This document shows, in pieces, positions 54,016 through 61,904 of a DNA stretch of 64,000 nt. The stretch is from contig NZ_CALGPC010000002.1 of the NCBI RefSeq assembly GCF_937960835.1, positions 233,223-297,222 on the forward strand. Direction: 5' to 3'. The notes below the pieces were generated by a model that worked only from the letters and a program-made list of their open reading frames with translations, had not been told where the DNA came from and searched no databases. Every line of letters starts with the position of its first letter. The first letter of the stretch is position 1. A program made the translations under genes and the position numbers. The stretch is from an uncultured Ferrovibrio sp. Lineage in GTDB: Bacteria; Pseudomonadota; Alphaproteobacteria; Ferrovibrionales; Ferrovibrionaceae.

Positions 54016-54920
54016 TGGCGATGCCAAGTCGCATCACCCTCTGGGAGGCTGGCCCGCGCGACGGGCTGCAGAACGAGCCCGGCGTCGTCCCGACCGAAGT
54101 GAAAGTGGAACTGATCGACAGGCTGGTCGATTGCGGCGTCACCCATGTCGAAGCCACCAGCTTCGTTTCGCCGAAGTGGGTGCCGCAGATGGGCGACCAT
54201 GCCGAGGTTATGGCGCAGCTCACGCGCAAGCCCGGCGTGACCTATCAGGTGCTCACGCCCAACCTGAAGGGCTATGAAGCGGCCCGCGCGGCAGGAGTAG
54301 AGGCCATCGGTATTTTTGCTGCCGCCAGCGAGAGCTTTTCGCGCAAGAACATTAATTGCAGCATCGAGGAAAGCATCGAGCGCTTCCGGCCCGTCGTCGA
54401 GGCCGCGCAGCGCGATGGCGTGAAGGTCCGGGGCTTTGTCTCCGTCGTGCTCGGCTGTCCCTTTGAAGGCGAGATCGCGCCGCAGCAAACGGCGAAGGTC
54501 GTCAAGCAGCTGTACGATCTCGGCTGCCATGACATTGCCTTGGGCGATACCATTGGCGTCGGTACGCCCGGCAAGGTCAAGGCGATGATCGAGGCCTGCG
54601 CCAGTGTGGTGCCGCTTGAAGCCTTGGGCGCGCATTTCCACGACACCTATGGTCAGGCACTGGCCAATACGCTGGCCGCGCTCGAATGCGGCATCACGCG
54701 GCATGATGCCTCGGTCGCGGGACTGGGCGGCTGTCCTTACGCGCCGGGCGCCACGGGCAATGTGGCTACCGAGGATGTGGTCTACATGCTGGACGGCCTT
54801 GGGATCGAGAGCGGGATCGACCTGAAGAAACTCGTGCAGACCGCCTGGTGGATTTCCGACCGCCTGGGCCGTCCGCCGGCCTCGCGCGTTGCCCGCGCCC
54901 TGAAATCGAAATGTCTGTGA
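54015..54920 (+). CDS. mvaB: hydroxymethylglutaryl-CoA lyase
   Basis: A 301-residue TIM-barrel enzyme splitting HMG-CoA into acetoacetate and acetyl-CoA, the last step of leucine breakdown. The catalytic-loop signature GLGGCPYAPGATGN contains the active-site cysteine; RDGLQNE near the N-terminus and HFHDTYGQ bind metal. It is directly coupled to mccA (TGATG). Confidence 0.95.
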   Translation: MAMPSRITLWEAGPRDGLQNEPGVVPTEVKVELIDRLVDCGVTHVEATSFVSPKWVPQMGDHAEVMAQLTRKPGVTYQVLTPNLKGYEAARAAGVEAIGIFAAASESFSRKNINCSIEESIERFRPVVEAAQRDGVKVRGFVSVVLGCPFEGEIAPQQTAKVVKQLYDLGCHDIALGDTIGVGTPGKVKAMIEACASVVPLEALGAHFHDTYGQALANTLAALECGITRHDASVAGLGGCPYAPGATGNVATEDVVYMLDGLGIESGIDLKKLVQTAWWISDRLGRPPASRVARALKSKCL

Positions 54921-54927
54921 GCGTTCA

Positions 54928-55341
54928 GTGCCAGTCCATCTGTTGAAAATCGCTGTCGGCATCGAGAGCGTCGAGCATTTCCGTCAACGGATGAAGGCCC
55001 GCAAGGGCAAGACCTACACGCATTACACCCGCCACATGCCCAAACGTGCGGAAGAGGTGCTGGCGGGCGGATCGCTGTACTGGATCGTCAAAGGTTATAT
55101 CGCCGTGCGCTGCCCCATCGTCGGCCTGGAAGAGGTGGTGCTGGAGGATAAAGGCCCGCATTGCGGCATCGTGATGAAGACCGAGCTGATCCCGGTGGTG
55201 CCAACGCCGCGCCGTCCGCATCAGGGCTGGCGTTATCTGGAGCCGGAGGATGCTCCGCCGGACATGTCCGCTCTCGGCAAGGGCGGCGCAGAAATCCCGC
55301 CGGGACTGGCGGCAGAGTTGCGCAACCTCGGGCTCTTATAA
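54928..55341 (+). CDS. DUF1489-family protein
   Basis: A 137-residue protein of a small alphaproteobacterial family (DUF1489) of unknown function. The start HLLKIAVGIESVEHF and the GSLYWIVKG and RRPHQGWRYL segments fit the family. GTG 54928 lies seven bases after the mvaB stop. No signal peptide or membrane helix. It is probably in the leucine operon by position only. Confidence 0.8.
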   Translation: MPVHLLKIAVGIESVEHFRQRMKARKGKTYTHYTRHMPKRAEEVLAGGSLYWIVKGYIAVRCPIVGLEEVVLEDKGPHCGIVMKTELIPVVPTPRRPHQGWRYLEPEDAPPDMSALGKGGAEIPPGLAAELRNLGLL

Positions 55342-55377
55342 TACCAAGCGTTCAGTCTTTGTTTTAGGAGTCATGAG

Positions 55378-56202
55378 ATGGACGCTCCGGTTCAGGAGCC
55401 TACGCGCGCGCGCATCATCGTCGTGGGAAACGAGAAGGGCGGCTCGGGCAAGTCGACCACGGCGATGCATATCCTCACCGGCCTGCTGCTCGAAGGAGGC
55501 CGGGTGGCGGCCGTGGATCTCGATTCCAAGCAGCGGACCCTGACACGTTATCTGGAGAACCGGCAGGCCTTCATCACGCGCAACGGTCTGCGCCTGCCGA
55601 TGCCGGAATTCGTCGTTGTGCCGGAAAGCGATCTGCCGCTGCGCACGGAAGCCGATGCCGACGAGGCGGAGCGGGTGGCTGCGACGCTGGCCGATCTGGC
55701 GCCGCGCCATGACTTCATCCTGATCGATTGTCCGGGCAGCGACACCAATCTGTCCCGCATCGGCCATTCCTATGCCGATCTGCTGATCACGCCAGTGAAT
55801 GACAGCTTCATCGATGTCGATCTGCTGGCGACCGTTGATCCCGATACGCTGAAGGTGATCAAGCCGAGCCGCTACGCCGTCATGGTCTGGGAGCAGCGCA
55901 AGCAGCGTTTCGCCCGCGACCGCCAGAGCGTTGACTGGGTGGTGATCCGCAATCGCCTGTCGCACCTGGATGCGCGCAACAAGCGCAATGTCGGACATGT
56001 TCTCCAGTCGCTGGAAAAGCGGATCGGCTTTCGCTTCCTGCCGGGATTGTCGGAACGCGTGATCTTCCGCGAGCTGTTTCTCTCGGGCCTGACCCTGATG
56101 GATCTGGACCGCACCGGCGGCGGCATCAACATGGCGCAGGCCGCCGCCCGGCAGGAGATGCGGAACCTCCTGCTCGGGCTGAACCTGATTACTGCGGATT
56201 AA
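55378..56202 (+). CDS. mipZ: ParA/MipZ-type ATPase
   Basis: A 274-residue P-loop ATPase. The deviant Walker A (EKGGSGKST), Walker A' VDLDSKQRTLTRYLENR and Walker B-like FILIDCPGSD are as in MipZ, which positions the division septum by blocking FtsZ near the poles in Caulobacter. The DLDSKQRT and the later IRNRLSHLDARNK segments distinguish it from ParA. A TTTAGGAG sequence precedes ATG 55378. It faces the TRAP permease gene tail to tail. Confidence 0.9.
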   Translation: MDAPVQEPTRARIIVVGNEKGGSGKSTTAMHILTGLLLEGGRVAAVDLDSKQRTLTRYLENRQAFITRNGLRLPMPEFVVVPESDLPLRTEADADEAERVAATLADLAPRHDFILIDCPGSDTNLSRIGHSYADLLITPVNDSFIDVDLLATVDPDTLKVIKPSRYAVMVWEQRKQRFARDRQSVDWVVIRNRLSHLDARNKRNVGHVLQSLEKRIGFRFLPGLSERVIFRELFLSGLTLMDLDRTGGGINMAQAAARQEMRNLLLGLNLITAD

Positions 56203-56221
56203 GCTGTAGACCGGCTGACCG

Positions 56222-58147
56222 TCAGCGCGCTTTGCGACGGGTGTACTGGAATATGGCCAACAGCATGGCGATCGCCAGCCCGGTGAGGTCGGTCAGCAAT
56301 CCGCCATAGATCAGCAGCAGCGACGCCACCAGCAGGACGGCGCGGATCAGCTTCGGCGCCGGACCGAAATACCAGCCCGTCAGCGCACCGGCCAGCAGAT
56401 AGACGCCGATGCAGGCGGTCGCCGCGTAATGCGTGACCTGTACCCAGTCGCCCTGCATCAGCAGGGCGGGGCTGTAGAAGAACATGAACGGCACGATGAA
56501 GGCCGCCATGCCGTAGACGAAGGATGTGACCGAGGTCTTCATCGGATCGCTGCCGGCAATCGCCGCGCCCGCATAGCCCGCCAGGGCGACCGGCGGCGTG
56601 ATGGCGGAGATCACCGCGTAGTAGAAGACGAACATATGGGCGACCAGCGGCGAGATGCCTAGCTTGATCAAGCCGGGTGCCACCACCGACGCAGCCACCG
56701 CATAGGCCGCCGTGGTCGGCATACCCATCCCTAGGATGATGGCGATGGCCATGGCGAAGATCAGCGCCATCAGCTGGCTTTCGCCCGCGATGGCCAGAAT
56801 CATCGACGAGAAGCGCAGGCCGATGCCGGTCAGGCCGATAACGCCCACGATGATGCCCGCGCAGGCGCAGACGGCGATCAGTTGGATCGTACCCTTAGCG
56901 CCCAGATGCAGCGCGTCCAGCACCTCGCGCGGCCCCATACGGGTTTCCGGCAGCAGCCAGCTGATCACCAGCGCGCTGACCATGGCCAGCGTGCCGGAAC
57001 GGATCACCGAATAACCGGTGACCAGACCGAAGATGAGGACGATCAGCGGGATGAACAGGAAGACGCGCCGCAGCATCTCGTCCATGCGCGGCAGCTGGGA
57101 CCGGTCCAGGCCGCGCATATTCAGGCGCTTGGCTTCATTGTCGACCATGAAATAGACCGCAATGAAATACAGCGCCGCGGGCAGCACGGCCGCGATCATC
57201 AGTTCAGTGTAGGGAATGCCGGTGATCTCGGCCATGATGAAGGCACCAGCCCCCATGACGGGCGGCATGATCTGGCCGCCGGTGGAGGCGGCAGCCTCGA
57301 TCGCGCCAGCGCTGCGCGGCGGATAGCCGACGCGCTTCATCATCGGAATGGTGAAGGTGCCCGTCGCGGCCACGTTGCCGGCCGAGGTGCCGTTGATGGT
57401 GCCCATCAGCGCGCTCGACATAACGGCAACCTTCGCCGGGCCGCCACGGGCCGTTCCGGCCAGCGCGAAGGAGAAGTTGACGAAGTAATCGCCAATCTTC
57501 GACACCTGCAGGAAGCCTGCAAAGGTGATGAAGAGGATGATGTAGGTCGACGAAACCGCGGTGGTCGGGCCGAATACGCCTTCCATCGAGTAGACGAAGG
57601 AGAAGAGGTGATCAATGCGGATGCCCTTGTGATAAAGCACGCCGGGCATCCACGGACCAACGACGCAGTAGAGCAGGAAGATCGCCGCGATGATCGGCAG
57701 GGCAAGGCCCGCGCTGCGGCGCGTGATTTCCAGGATCAGGAAGGTGCCAATCAAGCCGATCACTAGATCCCATTCGGTCGGCGCGGCGCCGGCGCGGAAC
57801 AGCAGCTGGTCGAGGTTGTCGTAGATATAGACGAAGCAGGCGATGCTCGCCGCCATGAAGATCCAGTCATACCAGGGCGTTCCCGCGCGCTGGCGCGAGC
57901 GGGCGGAAAACATCAGGAAGCCAATGGCCGAGCCGAAAGAGACGTGGGCACTGCGGAACAGCCAGGGATCGATCGGATGGATGTTCAGGACGAAGAGGTG
58001 GAAGACGGTGAAGAGAACGCAGCTCCAGAAGAGTAGCTGGGCTTCCCAGCCGCGCAGCAGCCGGATATTGCCGCCGACTTCCGCTTCTTCCTGGATTTTC
58101 TCAGCCGTTTTCGCCGCCTGATCGCTGGCGAGATCCTTGGTCGTCAT
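56222..58147 (-). CDS. TRAP transporter fused 4TM/12TM permease (TAXI type)
   Basis: A 641-residue permease. Family proteins join the small DctQ-like and large DctM-like parts: four helices (about residues 30-180) followed by a DctM-like domain with segments GGQIMPPVMGAGAF, GMGMPTTAAYAVAA and ISAITPPVALAGYAGAAIAGS. It drives uptake with the ion gradient using the binding protein encoded just upstream. The substrate is not predictable; characterised TAXI systems include some for glutamate or other organic acids. Confidence 0.93.
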   Translation of the reverse strand: MTTKDLASDQAAKTAEKIQEEAEVGGNIRLLRGWEAQLLFWSCVLFTVFHLFVLNIHPIDPWLFRSAHVSFGSAIGFLMFSARSRQRAGTPWYDWIFMAASIACFVYIYDNLDQLLFRAGAAPTEWDLVIGLIGTFLILEITRRSAGLALPIIAAIFLLYCVVGPWMPGVLYHKGIRIDHLFSFVYSMEGVFGPTTAVSSTYIILFITFAGFLQVSKIGDYFVNFSFALAGTARGGPAKVAVMSSALMGTINGTSAGNVAATGTFTIPMMKRVGYPPRSAGAIEAAASTGGQIMPPVMGAGAFIMAEITGIPYTELMIAAVLPAALYFIAVYFMVDNEAKRLNMRGLDRSQLPRMDEMLRRVFLFIPLIVLIFGLVTGYSVIRSGTLAMVSALVISWLLPETRMGPREVLDALHLGAKGTIQLIAVCACAGIIVGVIGLTGIGLRFSSMILAIAGESQLMALIFAMAIAIILGMGMPTTAAYAVAASVVAPGLIKLGISPLVAHMFVFYYAVISAITPPVALAGYAGAAIAGSDPMKTSVTSFVYGMAAFIVPFMFFYSPALLMQGDWVQVTHYAATACIGVYLLAGALTGWYFGPAPKLIRAVLLVASLLLIYGGLLTDLTGLAIAMLLAIFQYTRRKAR

Positions 58148-58209
58148 GTCTAAAGCCTCCCGCAGGGTGCGCGATTCTTGTGCTCGGCTTACCTGCGCAC
58201 ATTAAGAAA

Positions 58210-58241
58210 ATCCCCCGCCCGTTTTTGAGCGGGCGGGGGAT
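58210..58241 (-). terminator. strong hairpin between TAXI gene and permease gene
   Basis: A perfect 12-base-pair stem (58210-58221 with 58230-58241), loop of eight bases, read on the minus strand as ATCCCCCGCCCG, loop, CGGGCGGGGGAT, then TTTTCTTAA. The T-run downstream makes it a plausible Rho-independent terminator. As it lies inside the operon, it would reduce permease expression relative to the binding protein. Confidence 0.75.
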
Positions 58242-58264
58242 CGCAACTAGCGATACCGATGCAC

Positions 58265-59227
58265 TTACATCGTCTTCGGATGCAGATTGATACCCTTCTC
58301 CTTGTAGTACTTCACCGCACCGGGATGGAACGGCAGGAAGGTGTTCTTGTCGGCATTCTGAGCCAGCGTTTCCTTCGCCGCCGAATGGCCCTTCACCATG
58401 GCATCGTTGTTGTCGAGCACCGCCTTGACGATCTGATAGGCGACGTCGTCGGGCAGATCCTTATGGGCGATGGCGAAGTTATAGAGGCCGACCGTCTTGT
58501 GATCTTCGTTCAGGGTGCGATAGGTGCCCTTCGGAATCAGCGACGGCGACAGTTCCGGAATCTTCTCCTGCAGGGTCTTCAGCTCGTCATCCGTGAAGGT
58601 GATGAACTTCACCGGACGCTGTGCCTCCAGCTCGGAGAAGGCAGAGATCGGCACGCCCGCGGCGAAGGCAAACACGTCCAGCAGGCCGTCACCCAGCTGG
58701 CTGGCCATGTCGGAGGCACCGCCATTGCGGATCGTCGCCTTGACGCCGAGCGCCTCGAACATCAGCGGGAAGTAGGTGCCCGGCGTACCAGCCTTCGGGC
58801 CAACGCCGACCGTCTTGCCTTCCATCTGCTTCACCGAGGTAATGCCGGTCTTTTCAGTGGTGATGAAATGGAACGGCGTGTCATACATCGGGAAGAGGGC
58901 GCGGGAATTCTGATACTTCTTGCCGTTCGCCCAGCCGGTGCCGTTCCAGCCGTGCAGGGCGACGCCCATGGTGACCATGCCCAGTTCGATGGCCTTGCTG
59001 TCGACCAGCAGAAGGTTCTGGTTCGGGCCCTGCGTCTGCTGCGTGGAAACGTTGATGCCGGTCTTTTCCGTGACCAGGGAGGCAACGACGCCGCCATAAA
59101 TGAAGTAGGTGCCGCCTACGGAGGCGGTGCCGATGGTCAGGGATTTTGGCTGCGCCTGGGCAAGGCCGGCGACTGCAACAGCCGCAACTGCAGCCAAGCC
59201 TAGAGTCTTTAGTTTCGACACAATCAT
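58265..59227 (-). CDS. TAXI-family TRAP solute-binding protein
   Basis: A 320-residue periplasmic protein. The signal peptide (LKTLGLAAVAAVAVAGLAQA, cleavage after AQA) is followed by the TAXI family opening LTIGTASVGGTYFIYGG. The gene has GGGAGGA ahead of its ATG. It delivers a ligand to the fused permease encoded downstream. A minus-strand promoter candidate is at 59301-59329. Confidence 0.93.
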   Translation of the reverse strand: MIVSKLKTLGLAAVAAVAVAGLAQAQPKSLTIGTASVGGTYFIYGGVVASLVTEKTGINVSTQQTQGPNQNLLLVDSKAIELGMVTMGVALHGWNGTGWANGKKYQNSRALFPMYDTPFHFITTEKTGITSVKQMEGKTVGVGPKAGTPGTYFPLMFEALGVKATIRNGGASDMASQLGDGLLDVFAFAAGVPISAFSELEAQRPVKFITFTDDELKTLQEKIPELSPSLIPKGTYRTLNEDHKTVGLYNFAIAHKDLPDDVAYQIVKAVLDNNDAMVKGHSAAKETLAQNADKNTFLPFHPGAVKYYKEKGINLHPKTM

Positions 59228-59300
59228 TATAGATATCCTCCCATTACCTGCCCTAGCGGGTCGCGATCATCATGATGTCGACTGCCAGAACCCTGTGCCT

Positions 59301-59329
59301 AAGATACCGATTAGCACCCTTGAGGCCAA
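59301..59329 (-). promoter_or_regulatory. candidate promoter of the TRAP-TAXI operon
   Basis: Read on the minus strand: TTGGCC (-35, four of six matches), 17 bases, then TATCTT (-10, four of six). It lies about 75 bases ahead of the TAXI start codon in the 206-base gap to the divergent VWA gene. No convincing promoter for the VWA gene was seen on the other strand, though TATATCTT near 59400 is A/T-rich. Confidence 0.35.
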
Positions 59330-59433
59330 TATTTTCCTATCCTCAATTTTGCGCGGTCTTTAGCGCTTAGGCTGTACTGGCAATGAGCTGATCGCTTGCT
59401 TATATCTTGGTCAGTCACTCAGCAGGGCAGGTC

Positions 59434-60156
59434 ATGGGCACGGATCGGGAGACTTCCGACAGAACGATGCCGGCAAAGGCGACGGCGCAGGAGGTCGACG
59501 CCTTTCTACGGCAGGTCGCGTTGACGCCTCGTGTTGCGCCGCAGCATGGCGGCCGCGGGCGTCTCGTCTTTGCCCTCGATGCAACCGCCAGCCGGCGTCC
59601 GACCTGGGACGAGGCGCAGCGCATTCAGGCCGACATGTTTCGCGCGACCGCCGATATCGGCGGGCTGGATGTCCAGCTTGTCTTCTTCCGTGGCCTGGGT
59701 GAGTGCAAGGCCTCGCCATGGGTGTCGGAAACCGGCCAGCTCCTGCGGCTGATGCGCCAAGTGGAATGCGTTGGCGGCCATACGCAGATCGAGCGCGTGC
59801 TCAATCACACCCTGGCTGAAGCGCGCGAACGCAAGGTCAATGCGCTGGTCTATGTCGGAGATTGTCTCGAAGAGAATCCGGATGACATCGCCATGCGCGC
59901 CGGCGAACTGGCGTTGCTGGGCGTACCGATCTTTGCCTTCCAGGAAGGCGAGGATTCGCAGGCAAAAGCCTGCTTCAAGGAAATGGCGCGGCTCACGCGT
60001 GGCGCCTATTGCTCCTTCGACCGTTCCAGCGCGGCGCAGTTGCGTCAGTTGCTGTCTGCCGTTGCCGTCTACGCAGCGGGCGGGATGAAGGCACTGGAAG
60101 ATTACGCCGCGCGTGCCGGTTCGGAAGTGCGGCTGTTGATCGGACAGATGCGGTAA
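59434..60156 (+). CDS. VWA-domain protein paired with a J-protein
   Basis: A protein of 240 residues (ATG 59434; starts at 59407 or 59467 are possible). The core resembles a von Willebrand A domain: FALDATAS replaces the MIDAS DxSxS (Thr for the middle Ser), VQLVFFRGLGECKAS and ALVYVGDCLEENPDD supply strands. The fold could bind Mg2+ and a partner protein. It ends four bases before the gene for a membrane J-protein, so the pair should act together; the process is unknown. Confidence 0.78.
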   Translation: MGTDRETSDRTMPAKATAQEVDAFLRQVALTPRVAPQHGGRGRLVFALDATASRRPTWDEAQRIQADMFRATADIGGLDVQLVFFRGLGECKASPWVSETGQLLRLMRQVECVGGHTQIERVLNHTLAEARERKVNALVYVGDCLEENPDDIAMRAGELALLGVPIFAFQEGEDSQAKACFKEMARLTRGAYCSFDRSSAAQLRQLLSAVAVYAAGGMKALEDYAARAGSEVRLLIGQMR

Positions 60157-60160
60157 CGCA

Positions 60161-60952
60161 ATGGCAGCCTGGTTTGCTTTAGGCGTCATCGGCGTCATCC
60201 TGCTCTGGCTGGGCGCGCGCGCTTTCGTCAACGCCGATCCGAAGGTGCTGGCGAAAGGCATTAAGATTATCTTCGCCTTGGCGGCAGGGGCCTTGGCGAT
60301 CTTTTTCCTCGCGCGCGGCCGCATCGATGTCGCGATGTTTTTAGGTGTCGCTGCGGCGGCTGCGCTGGGCTACGGGCCGCGCATGTTTCCGCTCTTCGGC
60401 GGATTGTTCGGACGCGGCGGCCTGTTCGGCGGCCGCGGTCTGGGCAGCGGCTGGACGAAGGCGCGCACGCAGTACGATTCCGGCGGTTTCGACTCCTCAT
60501 CGTCTGCGCCGCGCTCGGGCGTGGAGACAGCATGGCTGCGCATGCAGCTCGATCATGCGACCGGCCGCATGGATGGCGATGTGCTGCAGGGCGAGTTTGC
60601 CGGACGGCGGCTGTCGTCGCTGAAATTCGAAGAGCTGATGACGCTGCTGCGCCATTGCCGCAGCATGGACAATCAATCAGCAGCTCTGCTGGAAGCCTAT
60701 CTCGACCGCATGATCGGTGAGGACTGGCGCGAACGCGCCGATGCGGCTGGCCAGGACCGCGCGTCCGATGGCAGCGGGGCGATGACCCGTGAGCAGGCTT
60801 ACGACATCCTCGGCCTGAAGCCCGGCGCCACGCCCGACGAGATCCGCGCCGCCCATCGCCGCCTGATGAAGAAATTCCATCCCGACCAGGGCGGCTCTAC
60901 CCATCTGGCTGCGCAGATCAACCGCGCCAAGGACCTCCTGCTCGGCGAGTAG
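60161..60952 (+). CDS. membrane-anchored DnaJ-domain protein
   Basis: A 263-residue protein. Two hydrophobic helices (about residues 3-20 and 30-70) and a Gly/Phe-rich region (GLFGRGGLFGGRG) precede a helical middle part (118-190) and a C-terminal J domain. The HPD motif is at residues 240-242. The arrangement resembles TIM14-like J-proteins, which call in DnaK at a membrane. It is coupled to the VWA gene upstream. Confidence 0.85.
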   Translation: MAAWFALGVIGVILLWLGARAFVNADPKVLAKGIKIIFALAAGALAIFFLARGRIDVAMFLGVAAAAALGYGPRMFPLFGGLFGRGGLFGGRGLGSGWTKARTQYDSGGFDSSSSAPRSGVETAWLRMQLDHATGRMDGDVLQGEFAGRRLSSLKFEELMTLLRHCRSMDNQSAALLEAYLDRMIGEDWRERADAAGQDRASDGSGAMTREQAYDILGLKPGATPDEIRAAHRRLMKKFHPDQGGSTHLAAQINRAKDLLLGE

Positions 60953-60996
60953 GGGCGGTCGGCGAGCGGCGCGAAAGCGGCTGATTTCTGAGGAAA

Positions 60997-61071
60997 TGGT
61001 GCCGGATGAGGGGATTGAACCCCCGACCTTCGGTTTACAAAACCGCTGCTCTACCGCTGAGCTAATCCGGC
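60997..61071 (-). tRNA. tRNA-Thr (anticodon TGT)
   Basis: A 75-base cloverleaf with encoded CCA, read on the minus strand. The acceptor stem GCCGGAT pairs with ATCCGGC, the anticodon loop is TTTGTAA (anticodon TGT), and the T-arm is GGGGTTCAATCCCC. It faces away from the bfd region. Confidence 0.94.
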
Positions 61072-61169
61072 ATCTCGATGAGGGCGGCGTTTGTTTACGC
61101 GACGTGCGGCTTCCCGACAAGACGGACCGTCCACCCGAATTATTCGTCTACCGTGGCAAAATGGCACTT

Positions 61170-61199
61170 GATAATCACTCGCAGCAAACCTTATTCTGA
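61170..61199 (+). promoter_or_regulatory. sigma70-like promoter upstream of the bfd region
   Basis: TTGATA (61170-61175, five of six) and TATTCT (61194-61199, four of six), 18 bases apart. The predicted start site is near 61206. Two Fur-like palindromes sit on the -35 region and just after the -10. It could drive the small ORF at 61227, bfd and the membrane ORF together. Confidence 0.5.
61171..61185 (+). promoter_or_regulatory. Fur-like box 1
   Basis: TGATAATCACTCGCA overlaps the predicted -35 element. Its reverse complement shares 11 of 15 bases with box 2. The half-sites resemble the TGC(A/G)AAT half of alphaproteobacterial Fur/Mur boxes only partly. Confidence 0.35.
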
Positions 61200-61202
61200 T
61201 CC

Positions 61203-61217
61203 TGCGAATGAGTTGCA
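61203..61217 (+). promoter_or_regulatory. Fur-like box 2
   Basis: TGCGAATGAGTTGCA, a 15-base imperfect palindrome with TGC and GCA ends, just downstream of the predicted -10 element and over the likely start site. It is close to the alphaproteobacterial Fur/Mur consensus TGCAAATNNTTTGCA. A repressor bound here would block the promoter when iron is plentiful, as expected for bfd. Confidence 0.45.
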
Positions 61218-61226
61218 GGATTAGCG

Positions 61227-61427
61227 ATGACGGATTTTCGAGGCAAGGCGGATCTGGGCCAGACCGGCAAGCTGGGTAATTGGCCGCTCAGCGTGCACGA
61301 GTTGAGTAAGGGCAGGCACCCGGCAGTCTCGGCGTTCGGCCGGGTGTCCGGTCCTGAGTATCTCCCCATGCTTTCATATCGGGCGTGGCAGCGCGCCACA
61401 CCGGCTTTTGCCGTCGCAGTGCATTGA
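61227..61427 (+). CDS. 66-residue hypothetical ORF upstream of bfd
   Basis: ATG 61227 lies about 20 bases after the predicted transcription start, behind an AGGA sequence, and the ORF ends 14 bases before the bfd ATG. The product is unrecognised, with no signal peptide; it has a KADLGQTGKLGNWPL start and a hydrophobic-aromatic end. If not coding, this stretch is a long 5' leader of bfd. Real status is uncertain. Confidence 0.35.
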   Translation: MTDFRGKADLGQTGKLGNWPLSVHELSKGRHPAVSAFGRVSGPEYLPMLSYRAWQRATPAFAVAVH

Positions 61428-61441
61428 GGCGAGGGCGAGCC

Positions 61442-61663
61442 ATGTATGTCTGTCTTTGCCATGGTTTCACCGACGGCGATGTGCGTAACGCCATTGCCGG
61501 CGGCTGCCGTTCGGTATCGTCGGTGTATCGTCATCTGGCCGACCGTCCGCAATGCGGCAAATGCGTGCCCGAAGTGCGCGGCTTGCTCGATCAGCACAAG
61601 GGCCATCGCGGCGGGCATTGCGCCCTGGTCGCGGCGGTTGCGCAGGCGGAGAACGCCGCATGA
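61442..61663 (+). CDS. bfd: bacterioferritin-associated ferredoxin
   Basis: A 73-residue [2Fe-2S] protein that passes electrons to bacterioferritin, releasing stored iron. The four cluster cysteines are in CLC near the N-terminus (residues 4 and 6) and CGKC (Cys38 and Cys41), the usual Bfd pattern. A His/Gly-rich segment (GHRGGHC) extends the C-terminus. It lies directly upstream of bfr, with one small ORF in between, and behind two Fur-like boxes. Confidence 0.9.
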   Translation: MYVCLCHGFTDGDVRNAIAGGCRSVSSVYRHLADRPQCGKCVPEVRGLLDQHKGHRGGHCALVAAVAQAENAA

Positions 61664-61776
61664 CGGGGATCGTCCTCGTCGTTGCCGCCTGCCTCGGCGC
61701 TGCTGCGTTGCTGCTGATCAAACTGCGCTTGATGCGCGATCTTTTTGCTCTTGAAACGCAACAGCGCAGCAATTGA
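61660..61776 (+). CDS. 38-residue predicted membrane protein coupled to bfd
   Basis: ATG 61660 overlaps the bfd stop as ATGA and the ORF ends at TGA 61774-61776. The product is one hydrophobic helix (TGIVLVVAACLGAAALLLI) followed by a basic segment KLRLMRD and a polar tail. Start overlap with bfd and strong membrane character support translation. It could anchor Bfd or an iron-release complex at the membrane, which is conjecture. Confidence 0.5.
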   Translation: MTGIVLVVAACLGAAALLLIKLRLMRDLFALETQQRSN

Positions 61777-61904
61777 CGGCTTTCTTTGCGAGTAACTCGT
61801 AATTACAGCCATTTTCCTTGACCTTCGGCCGTTGCGGCGTATCCCTCAAAGCCAGCGGATCGACATGATTCTCGTCGATCGTAATCGTTGGACGGAGGCT
61901 CCGC

